Below the pieces are notes generated by a model, which ran no database searches, was not told the DNA's origin, and saw only the letters and a program-made list of their open reading frames with translations. From Zoroaster sp. YZ-2022 (lineage: Eukaryota; Echinodermata; Asteroidea; Forcipulatida; Zoroasteridae), in contig CM055828.1 in NCBI GenBank assembly GCA_029582265.1, positions 29,094,618-29,158,617 of the forward strand: a DNA stretch of 64,000 nt, in the 5' to 3' direction. Shown piece after piece: positions 44,287 to 56,591 of the stretch. A program made the translations under genes and the position numbers. Position 1 is the first letter of the stretch, and the number at the start of each line of letters is the position of its first letter.

Positions 44287-47200
44287 ATCGTTTCGGTTTG
44301 CGGTAACACCATGTGTTTATCTCAACTAACGTGAAGCTGAGGTACAGGTTCTGAAAAGAACCGTATCGTACAACTCGTATCTCAACCTTCGTTAAGTGAG
44401 AAAGGTTCAAGGGAGATGCAAACGTAGTCCCGAAGGGCCTCCGCCTACGAGACCCTATCCGAAATAACAATTCTGCTCGAATCATACATACAGCTGGTAA
44501 AGCTCTCCTCCGAAAACAGATTGCCTCCACCCGTTGTTGCCTATCCCGTACCGATGATGAAATCGAGAGAAGCAGAGCTAGTCTCCGTGAAGACTATGCT
44601 CACAACCGACACGACAAGATATCCGCCCTCACGGACAAGTCATTATCGTTTACCTTGAATCCACTAGAAAGAAGCAAATCCAGTAAATTTGAACGCCTTA
44701 CATCCACGCACAATGGCAGGACGAAAAGCACCCGTTACCACAAACGTCCAACAAAGGGAACATGAAAAGAAGGAAAAGGTTAACCCGTCGTTAACCTCGG
44801 CCGAGGCCACACATCTCCAAATAATAGCAGGACAAAGCGAACCGTTGCCACGGACGTCCAACAAAGGGAACATAAAAGAAGGAAAAGGTTAACCCGTCGT
44901 TAACTTCAGCCAACGCCAACTATCTCACACGGAAACCAGTGTCTTAGCCTTGGGAATGAATTTTGCCACCGCCCCTAAAAAGATTCCCGTGGAAGAATTC
45001 ATACAGTCTATTGAACCTTCCATCCGAAAGCTTGAAAAACAAAAGGCAGACGATATCCGTATTCAGATACACCAGATCTTAAAAAACGTGAAGCCCCCGA
45101 AATCCAATATCACAAGACTGGAACAGCAGGCTGTCAATAACCTCCGTAATGACTCTTCGATACACATTCTAAAGGCAGACAAGGGTAATGCCACAGTAGT
45201 GATGGACCGCTCAGAATACGATCAGAAGGTTCAGGATATCCTCGACACGGATACCTACACCCGCCTCAAAAAGAACCCGATTCCGTTAGCAGAAAGGAAA
45301 GTCGCCGCAAAACTTCTTTCCTTAAACCGGAGCACAGCCTTACCCAAAGCACTATACAGGCACCTCCGTCCGTCCAGCTCGAAATGCCCAAGATTCTTTG
45401 GCCTACCAAAGATTCATAAACCAGACAGACCGCTCCGACCGATTGTCTCATCCCGAGGTTCCCCCACGTATAACCTCGCCCAACACTTGACAAGGCTCTT
45501 ACACCCACTCGTGGGTAAGACGCCCCACCATGTACCCAATTCAGCAGGGTTTATCAACATCATAAAGGGAACCATATTGCAGCCTTCCGACACATATAGT
45601 GAGTTTTGACGTCAAGTCATTATTCACCAATGTACCGACAGACGAGGCTATCCTCGTAACCAAGTCGATACTCGAACATGATAGCACGCTCCCGGAACGA
45701 ACCAGCCTAACGCCAGATCAAATCGTAGATCTACTTTCATTATGTGTGAAATCCACATACTTCCAATGGAGAGAGACTTACTATCAACAGTCTTTGGGCA
45801 CTCCAATGGGATCCCCGATATCCCCGGTCCTAGCAAACATCTTCATGGAAGATTTCGAACAGAAAGCCCTCGAGACGGCACGATACAAACCCAAACTACA
45901 CTGTATGGCTTCGATACGTAGATGATACTTTCATCATTTGGCAGCACGGTTCCGACAAACTGAGTGACTTCCTCGGTCACCTCAACCAGCAACATCCGAG
46001 CATTCAATTCACCATGGAAACTGAGACATCCGACTCGTTGCCTTTCCTTGATGTACTCATTTCCAAACGGGTTGATGGCTCACTTGGGCATTCGGTTTAC
46101 AGAAAACCCACACACACAGACCGCTACCTAAATGCCCGGTCGTTCCACCCACCATCCGTGAAATCCTCCGTGAATCGCACCCTTCAAGGGCACACACTAT
46201 CAGTGATAAAGAGCACTTGCCATCCGAGTTGAAACATCTTAACGCCGTGTTAAGAGACAATGGGTACAGACCTGATAAGCTTAAGTTCCTCCCGAATAGG
46301 AATGCTCCACGATCCTCTGACGCAACCGAAAAACCCATTGCCGTGCTATCGCACATCGGCCACACTTCACACAAGATTCAGCGTATCCTGAGGGAAGCTG
46401 ACATTAAGGTCTACTACCGGACTCGAAACAAGCTGGAAACGAAGTTACACACCCACAAGGACAGACATGATCCCAGCCGTCAAGCTGGGGTTTACCGAAT
46501 TCCTTGCACTTGTGGGAAAGTGTACATTGGCGAGACCGGCAGAGACCTTACGACCAGGCTCAAGGAACACAAGGCACACGGCTGCAGAGGGGAATGTGAC
46601 AAATCTGCGATCATCAAACACTCCACCGATTTGGACCATATCATTGACTGGCAGAATGCAAAGATCATAGCCCCGGAAAAGCACTGGTACACCCGTCGTA
46701 TCAGAGAGGCTATTGAGATTCATAAACATGACACTGTCCCCCAGGACATCGGCTATTTCATCAGCAACATTTGGCATTCAATCCTACCATCCACCAACAC
46801 CAACACCTCACTGTCAACTGATACGCCTCAGCGAGCAGGCAACTCACACACAGCAGGAAACACACACAACAAGAACAATGCCACGGTGGCAACCAATCAC
46901 AACACATCACACAACAGTAGCACCAATCGGAACACTTCCCATTCTACACATAATCCCAGCAAATACTACTTAAGGAGTTGCATCGGCAAACCTCTTCATT
47001 CTCCTGAAGAAGATTAGAGCAGGCTAATCGAAACGTTGAGAATAACCCGTGAAGTCCCCATGGTTCTCCCTGAACCATATTAACCCGTGAAGTCCCCATG
47101 GTTCTCCCTGAACCATATTTCTCACTTAGCGACAGTAGAGAAAACGAGCGTTGCCAAAATTGGTTCTCCCTTGAACCTTTCTCACTTAACGAAGGTTGAG

Positions 47201-47328
47201 ATACGAGTTGTACGATACGGTTCTTTTCAGAACCTGTACCTCAGCTTCACGTTAGTTGAGATAAACACATGGTGTTACCGCAAACCTAAACGATATCGAT
47301 ATTCCACCATGCAAAGCCTCAAAACTTA
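44287..47328 (+). mobile_element. Penelope-like retroelement with inverted terminal arms
   Basis: Flanked by a 13-bp duplication AAACTGAGTCATT (44274-44286 and 47329-47341). The left arm (44287 to about 44415) and right arm (about 47160-47328) are inverted copies (GGTTTGCGGTAACACCATG, GGTTCTGAAAAGAACC). The right arm has about 35 bp extra, ending CACCATGCAAAGCCTC. Inverted arms with a one-sided extension fit the pseudo-LTR structure known in Penelope-like elements. The interior encodes RT and a GIY-YIG endonuclease. Confidence 0.9.
44425..47017 (+). pseudogene. Penelope-like RT and GIY-YIG endonuclease, frame-shifted
   Basis: The N-terminal part (44425-44760) reads SARIIHTAGKALLRKQIAS. The RT starts about 44950 with KADKGNATVVMDRSEYDQKV and FFGLPKIHKPDRPLRPIVSS. 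It shifts frame near 45600 (SFDVKSLFTNVPTDEAI, LGTPMGSPISPVLANIFMED), again near 45895 (WLRYVDDTFIIW, the catalytic YVDD) and near 46220. The last frame to 47017 has VYRIPCTCGKVYIGETGRDL, the GIY-YIG motif of the Penelope endonuclease, and TRRIREAIEIHKHDTVPQDI. A tandem duplication of about 126 bp disrupts 44700-44905. RT copies RNA at nicked target DNA; the endonuclease makes the nick. The three shifts imply this copy is inactive. Confidence 0.9.
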
Positions 47329-47341
47329 AAACTGAGTCATT

Positions 47342-48537
47342 GTCCATACTTGACTTTTCAAGAATGTTGAACTGACAGAATGTAAAACTTCTGTAACTCA
47401 ATTTAGCTGCCATAAGTTAGGAATTAACAATGTTGAGGATTTCAAGCTGTCTGCAATGGACTTTTGTTAATTCATGTGAAGGTTGTGAAATTTTTTTTTT
47501 GGAGAAAAATTCAAATAATGATACACCTTCAGTGCTCAAATTTGAAGGACAAAATTATAGACAACATGGCTAGTAACTCAAGACTTTTTACTAGACCAAG
47601 AATCTCTTTAATTTGTTTTATATCATTGTATTGTAAGAAAAAGGGGAAAAAACTACCAGACTGCATTGACTAGTTCGATCATAAGTGCACAGGACCGACA
47701 TTTATGTAAATCCCTTGACTCAGTACAGCGGTCCAGTGTGTATTTCAAGCCTTGCAGCTTTATACTGAAGTTACAAGGTTAATCTCCCAATTATATATAT
47801 ATTTTTAATTAAAAAATAAAGTTAGTCAGTGAGTAAATATTTGTTTGGCCCATATTTGGACATTTGTTGTACCTTGTTTGTTTGTATGTTTGTTTTGTTT
47901 CAAATGTTTGTTTTGTGAGGGATTAGCCTAAAAACTTTGTCTACAGGTAAAATGCACAATGAGTGAAAAATACTTGATTTGCCGACATGTACATTTAAAG
48001 ATTGGCCAGAAACACCTTCTGGGTGTGTTTGCTATTAAAATAAACACCCTATTTGTAAAAAAGTATTGTACATATTGTAAGTTAGACATTTGGACACCCT
48101 GTATTTCAAAGAATAACAAATTTGGATGCCCGATTTCCAAAGCCGGGCTTAAATATTCTGTATAATGTGTAAATATACATGAAAAATATGATGAAATGGT
48201 GTTCACATGTTTACAAATGTATCAAGTATGACAATTTTTTTTGTTACCAGCCATGGTACATGTCATGTCTTGAGCCAGCTTTACTTCATCATTATCAATA
48301 AAGGGTGTGTTTATCATGGATTACACACATGTACATTGTATACATGGTATTTTGCTGATAACAAATCCATTAGTAGCTGACAAGTATTTGCAATGTTGTT
48401 GATAAAAATCTTCAGAGGATGCCACTTCAGGCAAAATAAAATACTTACATGTAAATTAGATAAGGGTAAAATATAAGTTTCTGGAACAGCGCTCAGCTTC
48501 AAGAATGATACGGTGATCATTGGCAGTGATTGGCTTA
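47342..48537. other. Intergenic AT-rich sequence, no gene seen
   Basis: Only short frames with no recognisable domain. There is no clear repeat structure except simple AT and TTTG runs near 47800-47915. Confidence 0.5.
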
Positions 48538-49301
48538 CATATACCATGGAGGAAGAAAACAGAAGGAGTCACAACGAAGGCATATCAAAGGTTCAATGTC
48601 TTTTGCCGCGGTCGTAAAATTTCTAAGCCAGCGCTAATCGTTTAATCCGATTATCGAGGAGAACTACAGCCAGGCTTTCTTTGCACATGCGCATTGCGCG
48701 CATTGCTGACGCGTTGTCCTATTGCACTACACGGAAGGCTGGCTCCCGATCCAACTCGACCTACGAATCCAACACTGCAATATCTTCATTGCACAGCATC
48801 GCACAAATATGAGGATTGAAATGATAAAAAGCTAAACAACACGCCTTTGAATTTGACAATTTGTTGGCTTCCGGAGATCACCGGAAATATCCTTAAAATA
48901 AGTTGCTAAAAAGACACTTTATTGTAACATCTGAATGATTATATTTACCGTAAGTCAGCCGGATTCACCAAATTCGACGATCAAAACACCAAAATACTCG
49001 TGGAAAAATCACTATTGAAGACAATGAACTGCGCAATATAAAAAGCCCGAAAAGTAGTGCGACACGCTTTGTGTTTATTCGTTTGCTACAGATTTCTACC
49101 CTCCAATTATGTATGCTGGTCACGAGCAGGCCGAGCGGCAAAAGACATTGTACACAAGGGGATTATCGCGGTCGTTAAACTTGTAAGCGCAGCGGGTGGC
49201 CGTAACGTATTTCCAATGGGCCACTCCGAAGTGCTAATTGGTTATGAGATAAGAGGCTGGGCGATGTGACTCCTTCTGTTTTCTTCCTCCATGCATATAC
49301 C
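48538..49301. mobile_element. Inverted-repeat element, CCATGGAGGAAGAAAACAG family
   Basis: The left end CATATACCATGGAGGAAGAA continues AACAGAAGGAGTCACA. The right end TGTGACTCCTTCTGTTTTC continues TTCCTCCATGCATATACC. The inner block GCAAAAGACATTGTA is also repeated inverted. A 34-bp relative lies at 50189-50222. Confidence 0.7.
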
Positions 49302-49791
49302 ATTAGCTAAAGCCAAAAAAACAGGGCTTCCTTTTTAGTGCTAACTACATGTAAGTGTCCCTCTGCAAATTCTTTATGATAATTACTTGCGCTCCCACTA
49401 GCAATGTTTCACATGTAGTTGGTGACAAAAATATATTCTTTAAAAACCTTGACATTTGAGCGCAAAGTGAGTTGTCATTGACAATTTGAGCACATGTGTC
49501 TCTGTGACATTAAACTTGTATGAAGAATCCACCTCCACACTCTCAGTTTGTGTTTATTTGAAGTCATGGAAATAAATGAATCATGTATTGTAATCCAGGT
49601 TGCTATGATTTTGAAAATGTGCCGATATGAATATCCATGGAAAAGTTTAGAGGGATTATTTTCCTTTTTGAAAAATAACGAAAAGAATGGTTGCAATCAT
49701 GCTGTGTCTGTGAATCTAAAAAAACAAAAAAACATGTGCTAAACACTAAGGTGCTCCCGCGAGATACAGTTCTCTCGCATGCTGGTTAAGT

Positions 49792-49833
49792 CCCCCTCCC
49801 CCCCCCCCCCCCCGCCCCCCCCCCCCCCCCCCA
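49792..49833. repeat. Poly-C tract, about 40 bp
   Basis: Almost uninterrupted C with single T and G breaks. The complementary strand could form G-quadruplexes. Shorter C runs occur at 1178, 2759, 4404, 52280 and 58765. Confidence 0.85.
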
Positions 49834-51026
49834 GACTGCACTGCTTCTTTTTGAGATCTTGCACGTCAGTCTGTGGAACAAAACGTTATGAATGGGAATG
49901 GGTCAAATCCATTGTTCTTGGAGTACTATGCCATGGGCTAGGTTATGTACAAGAGTGGCACACTTCATGTACATGTAGGTAATTTGTTTTCACAATGTGC
50001 ATAAAAATGCATTCTGTAAGTAATGCTCGCTCCTAGCACTGTTTCTAATGTGGTCTTGCAATATTGGTTGACCTCGGTTGGAGTGGCTCTGTTGACGTCA
50101 GTGGTCAGTGAGGCACAGTCCATAATGCAATCTGATGAGCTGTGTGTCAACACAACACAGTGTAAATTCAATCCTGCTGCTGGGTACATCCATGGAGGAA
50201 GAATCTGTTTTCTTCCTCCATGGTACATCCAAGAATGGTATAGGTGTTGATCTAGTTCTGACACATAGCCGCGAATCATTGTGTTGTGATACTGAAACTT
50301 GGGATTATGGGCTTTGCATATAATACATAGTTTAATGAGCACGCATTGAAAATGCTCATCATTTATGCAGGACATGTAAGACCTTGGTAATGAACACATT
50401 TTTCTTCATACTTGTATGCAGTCATCATGTACATGTACTGTGTGTGCTCATGATGCATGCTCAAGTCGCTTTCACCGCCTTTGAAAAAAATAATTTCAGT
50501 TTGTAGGAATTTACTTTCGTTTGGACACCAAGGAAACGATATTTTAAATGAGAGTTTGAATTGAATGACTTTGATCATCAAATATTTTGTATAAACAATA
50601 TTTTTAAATAGAGAATTAACTGCAAACTGCTTACCAACATACAAGTACTAAAAGAATCTTTAGTATAAATGCAAAATAGACTAGTTGTTGGCCGGTGATC
50701 ATTTTTAGGCAGAAATATTTGTGTGTGTTCAATTTATGTAATATTCATTTTGAATAGCAAATTTTGAATTTTCATTAGAAAATTGTGATTTTTTTTATTG
50801 CATTTTGCTATGCTAATCAAGTGAAAATCATTCACTGAAAATCTAGCAACAAATACATGTAATGACAGACCAATTAAAAATAGATGTGAAATAAGACATG
50901 TACGACATCACATTTTAATATAATGTTCGCCTTTAATTACATGTACATGTATTCTGTCATGTAAATGTGTGTACAGCATGTGTTTTATTTATAGTTTGAT
51001 GAAATTCTTGCGTCGGGTGATAAACA
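49834..51026. other. Intergenic sequence, no gene seen
   Basis: Apart from the short CCATGGAGGAAG palindrome at 50189-50222 and ACATGTAC microsatellite-like runs near 50430 and 50940, nothing was recognised. Confidence 0.5.
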
Positions 51027-51080
51027 ATTGATTTAATTTTTGCCCTACACCGACGTGTGTATAGCACTGTATACTCAGTT
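51027..51080 (-). repeat. Inverted fragment of the tRNA-derived SINE body
   Basis: TTTTTGCCCTACACCGACG and TATAGCACTGTATACTCAG are the complement of the 3' part of the SINE at 51155-51330. Confidence 0.6.
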
Positions 51081-51154
51081 TTCATCAAACTATTTCATCA
51101 AACTATAAATATCGCGGCACCCACTACTATATAGGATTCTAGCCAGCTAATCGT

Positions 51155-51330
51155 CATCGGGCAAGCTCAGTGGTCGAGAGGTTAAGACGTCTGCACTAGT
51201 AACCAGGAGGTTGTGGGTTCGATTCCCGCCCGAGTCGCCTGCGAAGTTTTTTCCACAGACACACTCGGAAAGCACTGAGTACAGTGCTATACACACGTCA
51301 GTGTAGGGCAAAAATTAAATCAATGTGTTT
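51155..51330 (+). mobile_element. tRNA-derived SINE with A and B boxes
   Basis: The A-box region is GCTCAGTGGTCGAGAGG and the B box GGTTCGATTCCC. The tRNA-like head is followed by AAGTTTTTTCCACAGACAC and GTGCTATACACACGTCA and ends AAATTAAATCAAT. Not a functional tRNA gene: the acceptor end runs on into SINE body. Confidence 0.8.
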
Positions 51331-52319
51331 TATGAATGCTTTTGTCTTATTGTTGTGTGATGACTCAACACTCAACTGATGTGTTGAGAATTGATTAGAA
51401 ATATTTAGTACAATGTACAGGTATGTACAGTCACAGTGAATACCTGTACATTGTTTTTAATGAAATCATGCTGTCAGTGAATGATTTTGTGCTGTACATA
51501 TCACATACATACAGTGAAGCAAAAATGCTAGCACAATTCGCTTATCAAAAGTCACCGTTTGCGAAAATAAATCAAATTTATGGCAGACGCATCATCAATT
51601 AATTTGGGCACTTCATTTACTGAGCCTCGACAATTGTGTGAAATATCTGTTTTCAAAAAATTTTGTTTTCCTTTCTTAATGGAATATCCTTGTCTGATGA
51701 AAAAAATAAAAATAAATAAATAAATCAGAAATTTGCTGATTAAAAAGTGAAAAATATGGGCGATACATCTTGAATCCTTGAAATGAATTTAGTGTGGATC
51801 CTGTCACAATTTCATTAATTTTTATATTATTTATATTTTTATAATTGATGTATGTACATGTATGGTCTGCAAAATCACTATTAAATCAACACTTGTAAAT
51901 TTATCTCATATTCAGTTATCTCATATTCAGTGGAAAATAGCAATTATAATATTGTTGCAAATGCCGGTAACATGGGTGAAATATATGTAACATTAATTGT
52001 TTACTTAGACACAATATGAGTCAACAGAAAATACAAGTGCATACTACAGTGTACATGTACAATCATTATTGTTCATTGATTCAGCTTCTTGAGCTGGCTA
52101 GAGCATTACTTATACAGGGTAGAGCCTGCATGTGTGTGCTTGGAGTGTTTGTTCATGTTGTCGCTAGCATTACCACAGTGCCACCCCTTTTTATCAAATG
52201 AATTCTCCCATCCAGTATTAAACATATTAGATTATTTGAAAAATAAATTATCGCAGGCTGCACGGACGTACACCGTCCCTCCCCCCCCCCTCCCTTGATC
52301 ATGTGAGCTTATACTGTCA
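51331..52319. other. AT-rich intergenic sequence, no gene seen
   Basis: Contains a short palindrome at 51408-51455 (ACAATGTACAGG type) and AAATAAATA runs. No coding signal was recognised. Confidence 0.5.
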
Positions 52320-52746
52320 CAATTTCTAGCTGTGTCGTGTACAGCGCGGTGATATGACTGAACGAGTCACTACATATTGTGACGCCAGTTTGTGCATTTA
52401 ATGAGCGAACGTCTACGTCATGCTGCCGGTGAATCAGGCAGTTGGTTATTTATCAGGGAGCCGTGGATGCAATATCATTACGTCTCGCCTGTGTTCGTGT
52501 TCAGCCGAGCATCTCATCAACCCTGAATATTATTCCATTTTTATGTATCGTTGCTGAGTGATGTCCACACTTGAGTCATGTCACACAAGGATTGACTGTG
52601 GTGTGGAGGTGGATATCCTCTGCTGATTTCCATGGAAATAATATATTTTGGGATATTTCTGGTTTGATTCATTCTTGGGGAATATTTACCAGCTGTTGAG
52701 TGTTGTAACCTATTCATGTGCTTTTGGATTGTAATTTGATGAATAG
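52320..52746 (+). promoter_or_regulatory. Candidate synaptotagmin 5' non-coding exon and promoter region
   Basis: A non-repetitive stretch, more GC-rich than its surroundings, ends ATGAATAG followed by a strong donor GTGAGTGTAC at 52747. It holds a CRE-like TACGTCA near 52410. It lies 4.4 kb upstream of the first synaptotagmin coding exon, whose acceptor at 57160 requires an upstream exon. The link is inference from position and splice grammar. Confidence 0.35.
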
Positions 52747-53102
52747 GTGAGTGTACTCATGTATTATGTTAAATTTTTTTCTTTTGTGCGGCGTCATTTA
52801 AGAGTTGGCTGTTAAAAGCTTTTTAATTTGTTTTGTTTATTTTGCGTGGAAATTACACTTATTTATACTGACTGGGCAGAGGGTCATGCATTCGCAATGA
52901 ATACACTGGATGTCATGTTACCAGTCTCATAAACCACGCAGGGCAATCACTGACCTGGATTATACCGACTGGATAGAGGGTCACGGGCTCACATTGTATC
53001 CACAGGATGCCATGTTGCCACTCTCATAATCCAAGCATTGCAGATGCAATAACTGCTCTCTGTTAACTGGATATAGAGGGTCATGGGCTTGTCCATTGCA
53101 TG

Positions 53103-53548
53103 AACTGGGGTGCGTTGTCGCGACCGTAACCAGAAACATGTTTGGGCTTTGGTCATTGGTTAAGCGTGTTCGCGAGTTCGGTTGTACTGCGGTGACGTCA
53201 TTGTTCTGACCAAACGTGAACCAAAGTTTGTGATCGGTTACGCTTGAAGATGGCGTATTGTAAAATGTAACAAAAGTTTGGTTAATTATTTGTTAAAACA
53301 TGATGGAATGATTGTTCGTATACAGACATATATTCCAAGTTTATAACTAGCACTCACGAGTAAGTTCTATTTTGCGAAAAATTTAATTACACCGTATATT
53401 TTGAGAAACGTTGATGAGAAACATTGCAAACTGAAAACAATTTTCTGGTTACGTTCTCGTTTTCACAAAGCTATGCCGTCCTGTTTCTGTTCAAGAATAT
53501 GACGTCAGAAACCAGTTTCTGGTTAGGGTCGTGAAAACGCGCCCCTGG
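53103..53548. mobile_element. Inverted-repeat MITE inside the 80-bp repeat region
   Basis: The left end GGGTGCGTTGTCGCGACCGT continues AACCAGAAAC. The right end is GTTTCTGGTTAGGGTCGTG then AAAACGCGCCCC. CTGG lies on both sides. It separates degenerate from well-conserved copies of the 80-bp unit. Confidence 0.65.
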
Positions 53549-54140
53549 ATGCCATGTTGCCTATCTCACTGCATGCCATGTTGCCACTCTCATCAACCAA
53601 GCATTGCAATCATTTACAACTGAGGGTCACAGGCTTACATTGAATCCACTGCATGCCATGTTGCCACTCTCATCAACCATGCATTGCAATCACTAACAAC
53701 TGAGGGTCACGGGCTTACATTGAATCCACTGCATGCCATGTTGCCACTCTCATCAACCACGCATTGCAATCACTAACAACTGAGGGTCACGGGCTTACAT
53801 TGAATCCACTGGATGCCATGTTGCTACTCTTATCAACCATGCATTGCAATCACTTATAACTGAGGGCAGCGGCGGCACCAGACCTGTTAAACTGCGGGGG
53901 CAAGAGGGGGAAAGCTTAAATTTAAGGGGGGGGGGGCAGCAAGCTTAAATTTAAGGGGGGCAAACATTAATCTTTAATGTAATTTTGTACTGCTGAAAAA
54001 GCATTGACTTACCATTGGGGAAAAAATTGGGGGGAACATTGGGGGGGGCAAAGAAAGTAACCGGGGGGCATTTGCCTCCCCGGGGCTTACATTGAATCCA
54101 CTGGATGCCATGTTACCAATCTCATAAACCATGCAAGTTG
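53549..54140. repeat. 80-bp tandem repeat, about 5 units, with a G-rich insertion
   Basis: The unit contains CATGTTGCCACTCTCATCAA, GCATTGCAATCACTAAC and GGGTCACGGGCTTACATTG. Degenerate units extend left to about 52860. The G-rich insertion at 53874-54083 starts CAGCGGCGGCACCAGACC and interrupts the unit between GAGGG and GGCTTAC. Confidence 0.85.
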
Positions 54141-54606
54141 CAATGCTAACAGAGAAAATCAGCCTCCCTGTCGTACATGCATTCCTTGTGCATTCCTTTT
54201 TTTTTGTGCATTCCTTTTTTTGTGTGCATTCCTATTGTGTTCCTTTTGTATGAAAGCAGTAAATACGGCACTAGGTGGGCTGCACTAATTTGGTAGACAC
54301 CAATGGGCCAACCCTAGATCCTGTTATTAGTCTCACTGTCTCAGTGATAGGTATATGTACATGTACTTGTACAGTATACAAACGGACACACTTCACTGGT
54401 TTGAACTTCTGTGAAAGGCCAGGGTTGGTTACATTTTGGATCCTCTGTACAGGTCTATGCAGGAATTTGCAGCATCCCACTTATCAGACAATCAAACTGT
54501 TCATATCCCTGGTCTAGTCTGAACAAAAATGCATGCCTTGGCTTCATTCACATGTCTAGGTGTCTGTCTCATGTGAGAAGAATATAATCTTCTGTTATGC
54601 ATTGCA

Positions 54607-55017
54607 GTAAGGGTGATATCGATTTTTTAATTTTTTTTTAACCATGATATATGGGGGGAATCATGATTTTCGATAGTGTAGCTATTATTTGTTTTCATTT
54701 ACGCATGATTGCTTTAGAGCCGATAACCACAGGTATGTACCCCTCTATAAGCGTCACCATAAATTGCAAATTCGTTTGCATAGTGTGTATGTACTTCTGA
54801 AGTAGTCTGATTTTGTTTCTCACTTCCGAAAGCTGAAAAGACTGTCCTAATTTTGTTTCCATGGAATTTCTGACTTGATTCACAATGACAATTCTTGATT
54901 CACAATGACAATTTTTTCTTAATCGCTATATATATTTTGAATCGCGATTTGCCGATATCTTGATAACTTCTCGATATCGTAAGCGATATTTGATATTATC
55001 GTGTTATCACCCAAGCC
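54607..55017. mobile_element. GCTTGGGTGATA palindromic element, unexpanded copy
   Basis: The left end AGTAAGGGTGATATCGA and right end ATCGTGTTATCACCCAAGC are inverted relatives. The interior matches 9940-10325 in reverse (GGTATGTACCCCTCTATAAG, AAAGACTGTCCTAATTTTG). It shows the single-copy state of the terminus amplified at 9465-9938. Confidence 0.75.
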
Positions 55018-55376
55018 TCGGCCCATTTGCTTACACATAACCTGAATCCTCCAAAATCCTTCAGTACAATGTAGTAAAGCAAGCACATGACATGTATGCA
55101 CACATGTGTTTCTAACCTGTGATACATGTACATAGCCAGGGACCCTCCCTCCCTGCATGCATGGAGCAATAAACAGTGTCCACTGACCCAAGCACTGACC
55201 TTGCAATCACTACAACAAACATGGATGTACATGTACCATGGAAAAGCAAGTATGCCTAATAACCTCAATCCTCCAAAATTCTTCACTTTAGCAAAGAGCA
55301 TGTAGCATGTAACCTCAATCCTTCAAAATCCTTCACTTTAGCAAAGAGGATTTTGGAGGATTTGGGAAGGTTAGGG
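55018..55376. mobile_element. TTAA MITE, GGTCAGTGCTTGGG family, left end lost
   Basis: The right TTAA is at 55377-55380 after GGGAAGGTTAGGG. The interior matches 56271-56580 over most of its length. The left end abuts the palindromic element at 54607-55017. Confidence 0.75.
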
Positions 55377-55643
55377 TTAACTGGTTAAATTGTTTGCTTG
55401 CAATGTGTACATGGAGTATTATTCAAGTGTTTGCACATATGATAGTACTGATAATTATTGTAAGTTGTCAATAAAACAAATTAGGTCTGACTGAAGGCAT
55501 ATCCCAGTAAATGCTTCATGGCGTAATCCTGAGTCCATTTCTCATGTACATTTACTTGTAATTCAGCTTTAAACTATGGATTTTGCAGTGCCAAGGCAAT
55601 TTATCCTTCCTCAATTTTAAAATCAAATTGTCTAAGAATTTAA

Positions 55644-55858
55644 AGGGCCAATATTGTCACCATCAACAGGGCATGGAATCGGAGTGCAAATTTTAAATTA
55701 ACTCAGTTACTGAAAAAATACCCCATATGATAAGGTCATATTACCGTTGCTCCTGCATAAATGAGCCAGTAATGTTAAGTCACTGTGTTCATCTTAAACT
55801 AGAACACCGATTCCATGCCCTGTTGAAAGTCTGCTCTGATTGTGACGATGCTGTCCCT
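55644..55858. mobile_element. TTAA MITE, CATGGAATCGGAGTGC family, intact copy
   Basis: TTAA on both sides (55640-55643 and 55859-55862). Ends AGGGCCAATATTGTCACC and GTGACGATGCTGTCCCT; the inner inverted repeat is CAACAGGGCATGGAATCGG. Confidence 0.85.
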
Positions 55859-56270
55859 TTAAAGGGGGCACCAAGCCAAAGACCAGTGGAATGAAGGCAG
55901 TTGCCTCAGTGATGTTCAAGGCCTTTAGATTGCTGTTTTAGGCAGGCCTCTGCCTCCTTCAGTGGGTACGCCTTGGGTCAAGGCTACCCAGGTATTGGCC
56001 TTCATGGGCAGCCTTGGGACCTCAAGGCCATGTTCCCATTGGCATTTTGATTGTCAAATTAAAAGTGCATGCCTTACACCAAGGAAAATTTGCCCGCTTG
56101 CTGTTCATAATAAGTACATACATGTAGATACCTGTTAATGTAATAATCCTTATAAGTTAGTATTTAGTACAGTTTGAAATTTTCACCACAACAAGAAAAT
56201 CTACTTAATATAAAGTTGATGATGGTACCAAACATTCCTTGAAATACAGCAGGTGAGAATCCAGTATTAA

Positions 56271-56580
56271 CCCTAACTCCCTTGGCCCATTTGCTTACAC
56301 ATAACCTGAATCCTCCAAAATCCTTCAGTAGTAAAGCAAGCACATGACATGTTATGCACACATGTGTTTCTAACCTGTGATACATGTACATGGCCAGGGA
56401 CCCTCCCTGCATGCATGGAGCAATAAACAATGTCCACTGACCCAAGCACTTACCTTGCAATCACTACAACAAACATGGATGTACATGTACCATAGAAAGG
56501 CAAGTATGCCTAATAACCTCAATCCTCCAAACTCCTTCACTTTAGCAAAGAGGATTTGGGAGGATTTGGGATGGTTAGGG
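56271..56580. mobile_element. TTAA MITE, GGTCAGTGCTTGGG family, intact copy
   Basis: TTAA on both sides (56267-56270 and 56581-56584). Ends CCCTAACTCCCTTGG and GGGATGGTTAGGG. The outer left flank (GTTGATGATGGTACCAAACA) resembles the flank of the mini-MITE at 535. Confidence 0.85.
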
Positions 56581-56591
56581 TTAATAATGGT

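Noticed and set aside
44688..44892. Small separate gene before the Penelope RT
   Set aside because: The frame falls in a tandem duplication inside the Penelope-like element and matches the element N-terminal region in another frame.
45266..46777. Minus-strand frames of 60-110 residues
   Set aside because: Antisense shadows of the Penelope-like coding region.
51155..51240. Functional tRNA gene
   Set aside because: A and B boxes are present, but the acceptor stem is not closed and the sequence runs into a SINE body shared with 27289-27425.
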